Source of the DNA: Paramecium octaurelia
Lineage: Eukaryota > Ciliophora > Oligohymenophorea > Peniculida > Parameciidae
DNA length: 64,000 bases
Reading direction: 5' to 3'
Assembly: GCA_905182995.1 (NCBI GenBank)
Contig: CAJJDP010000085.1
Coordinates: 234,044-298,043, forward strand
Made by a program: the position numbers and the translations under genes
Shown here: in pieces, positions 36,185-47,604 of the stretch
Position numbering within the stretch: position 1 is the first letter of the stretch
Layout: the number at the start of each line of letters is the position of its first letter
Notes under the pieces: generated by a model
What the model was told of the DNA's origin: nothing
Database searches by the model: none
Seen by the model: only the letters and a program-made list of their open reading frames with translations

Positions 36185-37946
36185 TCACTATTACTTTTTT
36201 TTAATCTAAATTTTATTCAGTTATAATTATAATTATTGTATTTCATCATCTAACTTTCTGATTTCTTGTCTATGTTTTACAAATATATTTATTTGATTAT
36301 TGAACTAATTAATATATAGAAATTAAGTACATCAATAAGACTTTTGAGTGTTCCAATTTCATCCCTCATTAAATCTGTGTAATTTTAAAGGATCTCAACT
36401 CCTCTCATAACTTCTTTGTCTCTCATTTTTAGGAATTAATATTGTTTTTCATTTTAGGTTTGCATTCGTTTCTCATAGAGCAATTTTTATTATTTATTGA
36501 AGTCTGTGATAAATGTGTATATCTTGGATTTATAACTGCTTTGAAAGTTTGATTTGATATTATTGTATTTTAATCCTCTAAATTCTCGAATTTTGAGTAT
36601 CTCAGTCAAGAATTGAGTGAAAGAATCAGGGAAACCATCTTTATATTTTTTTTCAATTTTGTCAATTTATTAGCTTAATTCACTAAAATGTTCTAAATAT
36701 TTAAATAAGAATACATATCCATCAATTCGAAATTGTATCTGATACAGTCAATCTCTAATTAATCAATGTTCTGTTAGATGACTTGTAAACACTTTTCATA
36801 CTCGGGATTATCATAGAATTAACTCAGTTGAACGTAATACAATGACATGGCTTGATCTCTCATTTGATTCAATTTATAAGCTAAGGAATCAACTGTGACT
36901 TCTTCTGAAATTGAGCAAAACTCCCTGATTTCCTTATAATAAATGCTCTCTATGTAGTCTTTCTCATATTTAATTTATTTTTGAATGGCTTTCAAAAAAC
37001 TACCGAAAATATTAATATGACATACATATTTTCTATAACATTAATTTTATCTAACTCGGACATAGAACTTTTAGTAATTATCTCTGCAATAGAGAAGAAA
37101 GTCAAAAAATCGATTTCATAACTTCTATAGATCTTTTTCTGTAACGACATTTCAAGTTCCAATGCCCAGTTATTAATAGTGTCAGTTGGATTATCAAGAA
37201 AGGATGAGCCTGAAGCACTCAGATAGCTAGATTCTTCCATTATTGTAATTTTGATATTGTCATAGATCTGATACCATTTATATTGATCTATACTCTACCC
37301 TTAGCCTTCAACCAAATTGATAATTTGTAACTTGTAGTTAGGATTTTCATCATGTTTAGTGATTTAATGAAAAGTTTCCAAAATCTCATCATCATTATTG
37401 TTAATAAGGAATACCATTTCACTTGCTAAAATAGAGGCCACTGTCATTAAAATTGTATCTGCATGTATAAAAACACTACTGTTCTCAACCAAATTCAAAC
37501 TTTATCTTCTCAACTGTTTTTCCTTAAACTATTCTCCCAATATGCATAAAAGTTGATATAATTAGATGTTCTTATGTTCATTGTATATCACATGATTCCA
37601 AATGTAAATACCTTTTTACAACGTTGTGTCTATGAGAGGTAGGTTTTTATCTAAATTCAATTTGGACAGCTGATTTATTTCAGACCGTGTAGCTATATAG
37701 ACAACGAAAGAAGCAGGCCCCGTTCTAAAAAGTGAATTCTAATTCAAAATTAGTATAAAATACATATTTCTTAATGTCCAAACATAACTTGATTTGCTTA
37801 GCATTATCGTCCCATTGTAAAAATCTTATCGGTTTTGCATCCACATGACTCTTCTTCATTTGAGATGGTTGCATAAGAACTGTGGCCTTCTTAACTACTT
37901 TTTGATTTATAAAAGGTGATAATTGGTTAGACTAGAAAATATTCAT
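36185..37946 (-). CDS. hypothetical protein (550 aa), helical C-terminus
   Basis: Introns of 25, 26, 32 and 26 nt give a clean frame from MNIFQSNQLSPFINQKVVKK to TGA. The N-terminal half looks globular (RTGPASFVVYIATRSEIN; GIYIWNHVIYNEHKNIQLY; ADTILMTVASILASEMVF). The C-terminal half is helical with coiled-coil stretches (TDFNKQQKLLYEKRMQTQNE; HRQEIRKLDDEIQQLQLQL). I do not recognise the family; the arrangement of a globular domain followed by long helices could suit a membrane-curvature or scaffold protein, but no motif proves it. Confidence 0.75.
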
Positions 37947-38017
37947 TTTTCCTATAATAAATTTCAACTATTATTTTAATAATCACAATAAACACTATCA
38001 CTATTACACTTTAATTA

Positions 38018-39244
38018 TCATTCTTTGAAAAATTCATGTTACAAAACCTCTTCAGCCGTTATCCTAACCCTGTGATCATAAACAAATATCTTATTCAATA
38101 AATCAATTACTGCTGGACTTGCTAGTTCTCTGTTCTCCTCATCAATGAAGTTCTCCAAAGGCTACCTTTCATATCCCTCCAATGTTCTTTTTAATTTCTC
38201 AGTTAATTTAATGTCATACTTCTCACAATACAAAAATAAATCCTTTGAACCCAAAACCTTGACTACTTATAATAATTAATCATCATTATTTCTTCCTTTG
38301 TAAAAAGGGTACTTTTTAAATATAGTAGATGCCAGGATCGATCCTAAAGCCCATACATCAACTGCGTAATCATAATGCTTATAATGGACCAATTGTTCTG
38401 GAGCCCTGTAATGACGAGTTCCTACTCTTGTCCTGTATTCTTTCAATGGATAATAAAAGTCACTCACTCCCCAATCAATTATTTGTATCTCATCATTTGA
38501 AACTATAATATTTTAAGGTTTTATGTCTAAGTGCATTATTCCTTTTGAATGAGTAATGCTGAGACCCTGAAATAACTAGAAATAAAACTTTTTTATCTCC
38601 TCTAAAATTAAATCATGATAAAATGAATAGATCCTATAATCAAGAGTCTTGCTGTCCTCTAATTCCTAAAATACTAAAACAGGACTTGTATTGTTCATGT
38701 ACATATCCACTAATTTTACAATTGATGCTTTCTTTTCTTCATTCAATATATCTATAATTTAAGCTTCCATTCTTGCCCACCAGAGGTATTTTGATTTTAT
38801 TTATTTCAAAACAACACGCAAACCATCTGATAATCTTATACCACTTTACACAAATGCAAAGGTACCATCGCCTAAGTATTTTTTCACTGCATAATCACTC
38901 ATATTTCCATCAGGAATTATTAAGGGAATCATTTCCATTTTATTTACATTTGAGTGTATCCTAGAGACCCTTAAATCATTAAAGTTAATCTCTTAATTAT
39001 AATCGTAAGGCTATAGCTATTCCACAAAATCTGTAGTTTCATCATCATCAAAGTAATCAGGCGAGATTGAAGAATAATGATTTTTTTGATTTGTAGTTGA
39101 AGAATGGACAACAACATTGTTATCATAGTAGTGTTTTTATTATCCTCCTAACATTACTGCTATTGATTAATTAAGAAATGCATCATTAGGATCAGGAGAT
39201 TCTCTTCCAAAAGTTAAGAGAAAAGTAGAAATAATAAAAAACAT
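38018..39244 (-). CDS. CK2-alpha-like protein kinase with N-terminal signal sequence
   Basis: 408 residues, single exon. The kinase domain (from about residue 130) has the glycine loop LGDGTFAFVQSG, lysine in VVLKQI, catalytic loop HLDIKPQNIIV, and DWGVSDFYYPLKEYRTRVGT, then HYRAPEQLV and DVWALGSILAS. DWG in place of DFG and FYYPLKEY.TRV are CK2-alpha hallmarks (DWGLAEFYHPGKEYNVRV). Odd points: HLD replaces the usual HRD, and the chain begins MFFIISTFLLTFGRES, a good signal peptide, followed by a long acidic, Asn/Ser-rich segment. This suggests a kinase in the secretory lumen or secreted. The catalytic Asp and Lys remain, so activity is likely. Confidence 0.9.
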
Positions 39245-39380
39245 AAAATAATTATTCATTACAAATGATGATAATCAGGCTCACTCCTTCACTCTTGTAA
39301 GGAATGTGTGACAACTCCTAAACTAAATGACCAATTATAACTTTGAAACTGTAATTTAATAGTTTATAAAATAATTTGTA

Positions 39381-40007
39381 TCAACAACACTCCTTCTTTT
39401 TTTATGCTGATTTTGTACTTTTGGTTAAGTTTATTTTATAATTATTGTCCTCTGTAAGATTTGGCAATGAAACCTTACCATTACATTGCTAACTAGCTAG
39501 ATCAGCTAATCGTTAAAATGCCTCATGAACATTTAGACCTAGCTTGGCTGATGTTTCAATGTAATCCACGCCCAATTAATTTGCTAGTTCTTCCCCTTAT
39601 TATTATGATACAACCCGTTAATCCCCTATGTCTTTCTTATTAGCAATCAAAATTATTGCAATATCATTTTTGCCATGTTGTTTTAAAGAATTCATCCAAA
39701 ATGTGATTTCTTGAAATGATTTCAAATCATCTACAGCATAAACAAGCAATACTCCATGAGCAAATTTATAGTAATTTTGTGTTAAGGTTCTAAATTTTTC
39801 TTATCCAGCAGTGTCCCAAATTTGCATTTTCATTACTTTGCCATTTGTTTTCACTTCTTTGAATTTAAAATCAACTCCTATTGTTGTAATATGACTTTCA
39901 CTATAGTTATCATCAGTAAATCTTGTTAAAAGATTCGTCTTTCCCACTTAAGATGATCCAAGGATTAGAAACTTGCACATTAGATCATAAGTTGGCTGTT
40001 TTGACAT
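39381..40007 (-). CDS. Rab-family small GTPase
   Basis: 208 residues, single exon. G1 GSSQVGKTNL, switch [13 protein letters not shown]3 WDTAGQEKFRTLT, G4 NKKD, G5 ETSAK, and a C-terminal CC for double geranylgeranylation (KKKECC). TIGVDF plus DTAGQEKFR places it in the Rab1/8/10-like group. It controls vesicle traffic on an endomembrane; which step is not decided by sequence alone. Gln in GSSQVGKT is encoded by TAA, one of the clearest proofs of the ciliate code here. Upstream is a 600-bp AT-rich gap. Confidence 0.95.
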
Positions 40008-40616
40008 TTTATATTTCTAATTACTTTAGATTATAAAAAAATATAAATTTTTTAATTTTGCTATAGTAATGATTCTTTTGAAATCTTGTAAAAATTCTGC
40101 ATTGTTATTGTAACATATTGGCACTAATTATTGATACCCCAAATTTGATTTCTAACAATTAAATTTAATCCCAGTTTCTGTTAGTTAACGTAATAAAAAA
40201 TAAAAAAAAGTAGGACAAAGAGTTAAAATTATTTAAATTAATCTATATAGCCATTTAACTTTAATCAAATTGAATACACATTTTATTCTGAATGAGCAAA
40301 AAGTCCTATGAGTTTTAATATCAATTTGTCTTTAATATATATTCTAAAATGGTACTATTGATATTCTCAATTCACTAATAAAACTTCCATTATTGTAATT
40401 AAATATACTATGTCACAATATAAAATTTGTATGATGCCACCAAAAGAATCATAAACTTCTATTTTGTAAATGAAGCGTAATTAATTATAATAATATTAAA
40501 ATTTAATTAAAGAAAACAACAGTAAATAAATCACAATTTTAAATGAAGAATCCTCAATTTTAAGGGTATAATTAATAGTATTTTGTTATAAAGACAAAAA
40601 AATACAATGCGAAGAA
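40008..40616. other. AT-rich intergenic stretch
   Basis: About 610 bp carrying the promoter of the Rab gene; otherwise nothing recognised. Confidence 0.5.
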
Positions 40617-42127
40617 TCATTATTATTAAGCAAGTTTCTTTATAGTAACAAGATCATTTAATTCCTTATTAACATCTTAAATTTAATCGATTATCTCTAG
40701 TAATTTCTATCTTTTTTCTTTTTTAACTGTCATATCTGTTTGTTATTGAATTTATTCTTCAATATCTTAGTATTATAAATTGAGGGCTGTCAATAGTTCA
40801 TCTAAGAATCTTATTCTTTAGACAGCTTCAACATATTTCTAGTTCTTTCTACCAAGTTATTAATCATTCAAAGTTATTTCGTCTTCAACAATAACAGCAT
40901 TATTATATAAATCATTCTTTTACGAAGATGGATAATTTTCCTCTAAAGTCTTTACAATTAATCGACTAACACCACTACTTTGCGAATCATATCCTTATTA
41001 TTTTTAATTCTAAAAGTTATTATTTTGCATTGATTATGATTGAGTCAAAAACTAAGGATCTTTCAGTTTATTTAGACTCTTGCTTTTAATTTAACGTAAG
41101 TCCCTTATTTTTGATGCCTTGACTGACATTTCTTTTTATGATATTTATTTAATGTTCTTTTTTTTGGTGACTCTTGGACTTATTGTAGTTAAATTAGATT
41201 TTGAAGATAAAGTAATTAATTATTGTCTCAACTATTCTATTCTTATATTTGATTCTGATGATTTCTTTACTCTTCTAAATTCAGATTCTTCAAGTTCTTA
41301 TGTTTTTAAGTCTAAATTGGACTTTAAATTTTCAATGGTATCATTAAGCTATTGGTTTTCTCTTGTCAAATGTTCTAATTAGATTTTTAATTAATTATTT
41401 TCTACTTCCAACTCTAAAATAAATAAAAAAAATACTTCTAAATGTATGATCATTATAATAATCAGTATACTATTCTATATAAGCATCAGCCTCAAAAAGT
41501 TTCTATTTCAATTTTGATAATTCTAATTATAATTTTTCATTGTTTTGCTACAAAAATCGTTTCTCATTCTTCTCTTATTCCAATAGAAATTAGAGATTTG
41601 AATAATTCTATAAATGTTATATCAAAATTTACCTATTTTTCTTATTGTAAGGTTTGGTTTTATGAATTCACCTTATTTCGATAATTAGTGTTATTTTCTT
41701 CTTGAATCCTCAGCTACTCAGTTCTTTGATATAACAATAAAAATACAAATTTTGCTTCTCCTCTATATATTCTCTATATTTTTGGTCAGCCTATTATGTA
41801 ATGTTCAATAAATTCTATTATAATTGTGTAATTTTGCATTCATAATCCTCTATCCTCATTTTGGTTGTGAATTCTTATTGCATAAGTTTCTACTCCAGTT
41901 CTTTCGTTTATAAGCTTTCACTAGTTTTTTGATGAACACTAGATTCCTTTAGTTTTCTCTCATTAGACTTTAGATTACTCTTACTATCATTAGATGTCTA
42001 ATTAATAATGAAGTCATACTACTAGACTCTATAAACTTTAATTCTCAAACTCAAGCTATTTGATTTTCTCTTACAAAGCCTTCATCGCATTCACATAACT
42101 TTGAGAAACTGTAAGGTTATTGCTCAT
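40617..42127 (-). CDS. coiled-coil protein (471 aa)
   Basis: Introns of 25, 23, 25 and 22 nt give a clean frame from MSNNLTVSQSYVNAMKALQE to TGA. The first 260 residues are nearly continuous coiled coil (KELEQKLMQQEFTTKMRIED; QLEHLTRENQQLNDTIENLK). A basic linker (SPRVTKKKNIKQ; IRDLRQIKSKSLNKL) follows, then a second coiled coil at the C-terminus (EEQIQQQTDMTVKKEKRQKL). No catalytic domain. Many Gln are TAA/TAG. Family unknown; cytoskeletal or ciliary role is only a guess. Confidence 0.85.
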
Positions 42128-42789
42128 TTTTTATTCATCCGATGGGCTGGAAACGATATATTGCTTTTTTTATTGATCTTTGCCTCGAACTTTATAACCA
42201 ACGAAAAGCTAGGAATTTATGAATTAGTTGTATTTAGAGTGCTTATCGGAAAGGACTGAGTGAAAGCTATCAGCTTTCATAAATTTATTTATTTATAAAT
42301 AGTAAGTTATATAACTGCAAAGCATTTAGTATTTTAATACAAGCACAAACAATTATTTAACTAGGAAGAGTATTGATCTCAAAAATTACAAAGATCCGAC
42401 TAAAATAATAATTTTATACTTTCTAACTCTGAAAAACTCTATTTTAGAAATATCTTTTGGTAATTAGAAATCATACTCTAAACTTCAATTTTATTTAATA
42501 ATTGTGATTTCATTTAATTTTAGATGAGAGGAATATCAAAATGGAGGAGAAAATATTATCCAAATGACTTAAAAATAAATTATTTGTATGTAATATCGAT
42601 AACAGCAGTAGAAAAATTAATTTCACCTTTCAGTTTATTATGATATAAGACTGATCCAACAGCTCGAATTAACTTTAATTAAAAAAAGTTTCGTTTTTCA
42701 ATTATGAATTTCAAATAAATTGTTTATTACAATCATGACAAATAATTATGCAGTGATGCTGTTAAAAATATTATAATATTTATATATTA
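42128..42789. other. intergenic stretch with a hairpin
   Basis: About 660 bp upstream of the coiled-coil gene. It contains the perfect short hairpin at 42261-42279; no gene seen. Confidence 0.5.
42261..42279. repeat. perfect short inverted repeat (8-bp arms, 3-nt loop)
   Basis: TGAAAGCT, loop ATC, AGCTTTCA. It lies 134 bp upstream of the coiled-coil gene's start codon, followed by an AT-rich tail on the plus strand. It could be a protein-binding dyad or an RNA hairpin; no function is shown. Confidence 0.6.
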
Positions 42790-43290
42790 TCACTAGAAAT
42801 ACTTGTGTAAAAATAGATGAGCAGTAATAAGGATGATGAATATAGCCGAAAAGGCTTCTATTAGGAAGATACAAACCTTTTTATTAACATCATCATCCTT
42901 ATATATCTGATCTTTAACGTGAGATTTAAATTACTTGGCTTGTTTTATTTGATCCTCTCTTTACTTTATATAGAAGGGCACAGTCTAAAGTGATTTGAAA
43001 TTATTTACTTATTATTATTCTAATCTGTTGACTATTGAATTAGGTGGGGTTTCAAGAAACTTAAGTTTTTTCTGTTAAGCCATCTCTTTTAATGCCTGCG
43101 ATTTATATTCAGTTTGATTTGACTCTGTTTCTATTTTAACCTATCTCTTTTGAAAATGAGAGAAGTCATCCGTCCAAAATCGCTTGAACTTGTTACTGTT
43201 TCTCACGGTTTCTTGTGTATGACCTCCATTAACCTCTTAGTTTTATGAATTATCAGCATGAATAAATCCAAAAGATCCTCTTTTCATCAT
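42790..43290 (-). CDS. tail-anchored protein C (166 aa)
   Basis: Single frame from MMKRGSFGFIHADNSQNQEV to TGA. Charged helical body (KFKRFWTDDFSHFQKRQVKI; EDQIKQAKQFKSHVKDQIYK) and one hydrophobic segment at the very C-terminus, VCIFLIEAFSAIFIILITAH, then a few residues. Same size and topology as tail-anchored proteins A and B; similarity in the body is too weak to prove common descent. The second Met could be the true start. The DNA near the 3' end holds a 13-bp inverted repeat. Confidence 0.75.
42827..42902. repeat. 13-bp perfect inverted repeat within a coding region
   Basis: ATAAGGATGATGA at 42827-42839 pairs with TCATCATCCTTAT at 42890-42902, separated by 50 nt. The spacer holds a smaller hairpin, AGCC-GAAAA-GGCT. 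Both arms fall in the C-terminal coding part of tail-anchored protein C. Confidence 0.8.
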
Positions 43291-43407
43291 AGGACAAGGG
43301 TAAAATTTTAATTTAATTAATATTGACTATTGTTAATACAATTAGTTAAAAATAAGATCATATAAAATAAGAGTTATTTATTGAGAATATTAATATAAAG
43401 TTAATAA

Positions 43408-44285
43408 TCACTTATTTTAGTAGATTTAAAGGTTTGATTTCTTTGAAATCTCTTTGACTCTTTAATTCAGATCGCCTTTGGTTTTAAGCGTAGAAGAATT
43501 TTTTAATTCCTCCAGCTTTAAATTCTTCTCGTGATATTATTTTGAATCTGATATGAGAAATCTTAAGATTTAACTTTCTTATATTTCTTAAGAACAGAAC
43601 AACGAATTTAAATAAGTTTCTAAATCCTCCCTTCTCTTTTCGATATTCTCTTAATTTTATTATATTAATTTATACCTGGTTTTTCATTAGTTTACCCAAA
43701 TAATTTCCTTGTTGGAAACTATGGTAATTTGTTTTTGAATCCTTGTTCGATAAGGGCTTCATGTATGTTTTTTATTTCAGAATATCTTTGTTTGTATACC
43801 CATTCATCATTTGTATAATTATTCTTGAAACGAAGAGAATAAACAACTACGTCATCATACATTGCATAATTTTCAATCTTTATAGTAATATTCATTCTAA
43901 AGATATTATTTATATTCTACTATTATTTTTGATCTGTTTCTATGGGTAAATATTGTTGGACTGGTGTTAAACTAAGTATTTTATCAATGCTTAAAAGTTC
44001 ATTAAAATAAACTTCTAATTCAGATTGTCTTTGCTGAATCCTTTCTTCATTTTTATTAGTTTTGCTAAAGAGAGATCTCCCTGGGAATTATGGCAATTGC
44101 AATTATAGTTTTAATAGAGCAATATTCTTGTGCAACTGATCATGAAAATCTTTGATTTCTGAATACCGATTCGTAGTTGTTTTAGTTTCCTTCTCATTAT
44201 TTAAGTTAGTAACTGTGATTTTATAGTGAGCTTTATCATTTTTTATCTCGTGGTTAAGTTAGACTTTAAACCTCTTTACCAGCAT
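43408..44285 (-). CDS. tandem PX-domain protein (283 aa)
   Basis: One 26-nt intron removed. Two phox-homology domains lie in series. First: NRYSEIKDFHDQLHKN, LPQFPGRSLFSKTNKN, then RIQQRQSELEVYFNELLSI. Second: KQRYSEIKNIHEALIEQG, LPQFPTRKLFGQTNEK, then IEKRREDLETYLNSLF. Both have the RYSE phosphoinositide pocket start, the LP.FP.R..F turn and the R...L..YLN..L helix. The C-terminus is a charged helix. PX domains bind PI3P on endosomes; with no other domain this may be a membrane adaptor. The two domains look like an internal duplication. Confidence 0.88.
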
Positions 44286-44376
44286 TTATCCTTATTGATA
44301 ATAAAATATTTATAAAATGAATAAACTCCAAATTCAATAATATATTAAGTTTAAATTTATAAACAAAGTATCTTCT

Positions 44377-44884
44377 ATGTACAAAAATTATATTAAGGGA
44401 TTTTTGTAAGACTCAAGATCAATTCTCAAGAAATGAATTTGTTTTTTATCGATAATAAATCATTTAAGAAAAAGAAATCATAGTTTATTTTTAGTAAATC
44501 AGAAATTATTTAAACTTCAAAAGGAGAGAAAGTCGAATAAAATCAATAGATGTTCATCAATTCAAATAATTCTTGAGAAAAAAGAATTCCTCAAGCTCAG
44601 CATCTAGTAAAACTAAATTAGGAATTAAAGTATAACTATGACTTAGAAAATCTAAAACACTTAATATCGTACAGATAAAACTAGATAGTCATTAAGAAAA
44701 TAATAGAGCTTGAAAACAGATCTAAAAATTTTAGATGGATCCAAAACCTTTAGACGAAAAGATTTATGAGTTCATTTTGGCTATAATTTTCATCTCTTTG
44801 CTCCTGACTATTAGTTAGATAGTTCATGCTTTAAGTTTATTTGTACAATAATTCATGAATTACAAAATTGAATCTAATACATGA
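44377..44884 (+). CDS. hypothetical protein with C-terminal membrane segment, introns uncertain
   Basis: Begins MYKNYIKGFL; a perfect 25-nt intron (GTAAGACTC...CTCAAG) follows. Lys/Arg-rich helical sequence (VYFQQIRNYLNFKRRES; LENLKHLISYRQNQIVIKKI) is followed by MDPKPLDEKIYEFILAIIF and LLLTISQIVHALSLFVQQF, a hydrophobic stretch near the C-terminus, and TGA. Frames change at least twice in the middle, and I could place only some introns. It may be a fourth tail-anchored gene in this neighbourhood, or two small genes. Confidence 0.4.
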
Positions 44885-45286
44885 TATTATTTCAAATTGG
44901 AAAATAATTGTTAATTGAGAAATTGCTTTTACGTAATTCTTAAATTGAATTAATGAAAATTGATTTAATTCTACTTGATAAATTAAATAAATCACTTTTT
45001 TGGATTCAACTGATTGTGAAAGATTGACAATTTCAACATCCTATATCTTTAGATGAATAACCTTAAGTTCCTAGATTATGTTTTATCATAATTAAGTGAC
45101 TAAATTAAGTGTAATTTAAATAATTAAAGTTAATAATAATATAACCAAAACTATTTTTATATATTAAAAATTATATTATGTATTTATATGTTTAAGTAGA
45201 ATTCGAAACGCAACTAGATGATTGAAATAATGATTGCTATATGTTTAAATGGTGCTATATTTAATTTATATATTTTTAAAGAGCCT
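44885..45286. other. AT-rich intergenic stretch
   Basis: About 400 bp between convergent genes; nothing recognised. Confidence 0.5.
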
Positions 45287-45889
45287 TCAACATTTTTCAT
45301 CATGATAACTCCATAGAAAGCTTTTGGGACCTCTTCCAGCTGCTCTTTTAACGAATTCTGCATCATTAGGGGGTTTCATCTTAGATATATTATAATAAGA
45401 GACTTTTTTTGTAGCACTAGATAACATCGATTGTATAGACAAGCAGACAGAACTCACAGTAAGGGCTGCTGACCATTCTAAAAATATATTATGCGTCAGA
45501 AGTACCATCAAATAATATTGATAAGCAAATGAATCCATTGGAATAGATGTGCTCATGTTCTGGTGGTTTGCCAATAAAGATTACCTATTTAATCAGAATT
45601 ATATTACTTCAGGAGATTCGATTGGCTAATTTCAAAGAAAAAAAGAGCTAAATAAGTATAAGTATTTCTACATATTCATTTGAAAACTTGAATTGCAATC
45701 TAATTTATTTAAATTATATTACTCGAATTTCTCTCCTTGATACAATGTTCCCTTAGCACCTTCAAATGCTACAATCCAATGTTTAATATCATTATTAGGC
45801 ATTCTCACATTGAATTGGTCTGTGTATGACTTTTGCATCTACTCCAAGTCCTTTTGCAGTCTTTTGGCCATTCTACTTTGCATTTGCAT
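45287..45889 (-). CDS. ubiquitin-conjugating enzyme E2, UBE2W type
   Basis: E2 that carries ubiquitin as a thioester; UBE2W modifies protein N-termini. 152 residues if introns of 23, 46, 23, 28 and 24 nt are removed. Core: KRLQKDLEQMQKS, LQFKFSNEYPIESPEVIFIG, then the active-site region HIYSNGFICLSILFDEWSAA with the catalytic Cys, and SVCLSIQSMLSSATKK. The C-terminus KSFLWSYHDEKC matches the WWYHDDTC end that marks UBE2W. The 46-nt intron is long for this genome and may hide a different junction. Start chosen at the outer ATG (MQMQSRMAKRL). Confidence 0.88.
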
Positions 45890-46208
45890 TACTTTAGAAA
45901 ATTATTTATTATTTTTTTAATTGAAATCAAATAAAGAATTTTAATGTTTTTTTGTTAATAATGCTCAATGATTTCAGGAATTATTCTTGTAAAGAGAGTC
46001 TTCTGAATGATCAGTGAAATAAGATACAAAAATTGGAGTTAAAAAATGACAGCTAAAATATGGTAATTAAATAAAAAAACGATTGAAAAAGAGAGCATTT
46101 AATATAAAATTTTTTAAAATTATAATAAATTATATTTTAATATAGAATAATTAGTATTTAAGTAAATAATTAGAGCATTGCCGCTTGATTATTTAATTTT
46201 AAAGACAA
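45890..46208. other. divergent promoter region
   Basis: About 320 bp between the starts of the E2 gene (minus) and the RCC1-repeat gene (plus); very AT-rich, nothing else seen. Confidence 0.5.
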
Positions 46209-47604
46209 ATGCAAATTTCAGAGAATCACTATTTGCTCAAAAGGTAGGATACACAAGATCAAAAGTTTAATTCATAATTTTCTTCACCAGAAACAGATTA
46301 CAGGTAAACCCAAAAAGATATAATCCCTTTCAAGTCACAAGAGGATTTCGAAAAGGAAACCTAGCAATTATAATTCTTCACTCCAAAAAAGACTAGATAT
46401 CAAGAGATGGAGATTTATTACACCCCTGAGAATAAAAAGAAACAAGTACATCATGGAGAGATAGAGGACAGAAAATTCAAGTAAATAGGCAACATCTTGT
46501 TTTTCATACAAATTATAATTATTATACTATTGGAAGTGATGAATTGAATATTCTTATTATTTTTATGTAATAAATATAATACTACTCTTGCGGGTCAGGG
46601 GGCTGTGGACTATTACTGTAAGACACCTTGGACGACTTAAATACTCCTAAAATATGTTCATAATTAATCAACAAGGATTAGAATACCATAAAAATGAAGT
46701 TTAGTGGATTGGTAGGATTAATTAAAGAAGGTGATAAAATGTTCATATATGGGTAATGGGTCTCATTATATGTAATTCCAAAGGAGATCAGCCTAATATA
46801 AAGTGTATCTAAATTTTCTTGCGGTTGGTAACATTGTTTGATCCTTACTGATAAAGGACTTTATGGTTTAGGATCAAATAAATTTAATGAGTTGGGACTT
46901 GTTCATAAACAAATATTTGAGGAACCCTAATAGATAGCAGTTGATCATACCAAAATAAACAACTTAACATGTGGCTTTAGATAAAGTTTTATAATTCAGG
47001 ATGAATGCGTATTAGGAGTAGGATAAAATAAGTAGAATGAGTTAAATATTTCAAATGTGAAGAGTGTTGAACAATTCACTAAGATCAATATTCAAAGGAG
47101 CATAAAGAAAATTAAATGTGGATAAAAATTTACTTTGGCATTATCAAGTAGAATATTCATTCATATCAAGATGATAATTCCTTATACGGATGGGGAAATA
47201 ATGGTTTTGGATAATTATCATAAGAACCTCAACTCTAAATATTAGAGGAACAAGAATTGATGAAAAATGTTTAAGATTTTGATTGTGGATGGAGTCACCA
47301 TGTCATTTTGACAAAAAATGAATAGGTCTATGTTTGTGGAAGGGGAGATCTAGGATAACAAGGAGATAATAAAAAATAACACAATTACAATTATTAATTG
47401 ATTGATTTAAAGGCAACATCAGTTAGATGCGGATCAGAATCAACCATAATAATTAATAAAGACAAATAAGTAATATATGTAAGCGGATGGAATGAACATG
47501 GCAATTTAGGATTAGGTCACAATAATAATGTGTATTAATTTGAAAGAATTGAAATGATACAGTCAATAAAAGCTAAGGGGGCTTCGATGTTGTTATCAAA
47601 ATGA
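46209..47604 (+). CDS. RCC1-repeat protein
   Basis: Beta-propeller protein. After a polar N-terminus (MQISENHYLLKRQDTQDQKF) come RCC1-type blades: KFSCGWQHCLILTDKGLYGL, GSNKFNELGLVHK; TCGFRQSFIIQDECVLGVGQ; GWGNNGFGQLSQEP; DCGWSHHVILTKNEQVYVCG; RCGSESTIIINKDKQVIYVS; GWNEHGNLGLGH. The repeated C/G-G-....I.L...G.....G.N..G.LG pattern is diagnostic. At least two short introns are needed around 46530-46640 and 47150. Such proteins serve as Ran GEFs or ubiquitin-ligase scaffolds; nothing beyond the propeller is visible, so the role is open. Confidence 0.85.

Noticed and set aside
36018-36209. Plus-strand ORF MYNYKTELSKNE
   Set aside because: AT-driven hydrophobic sequence that overlaps the end of a well-supported minus gene.
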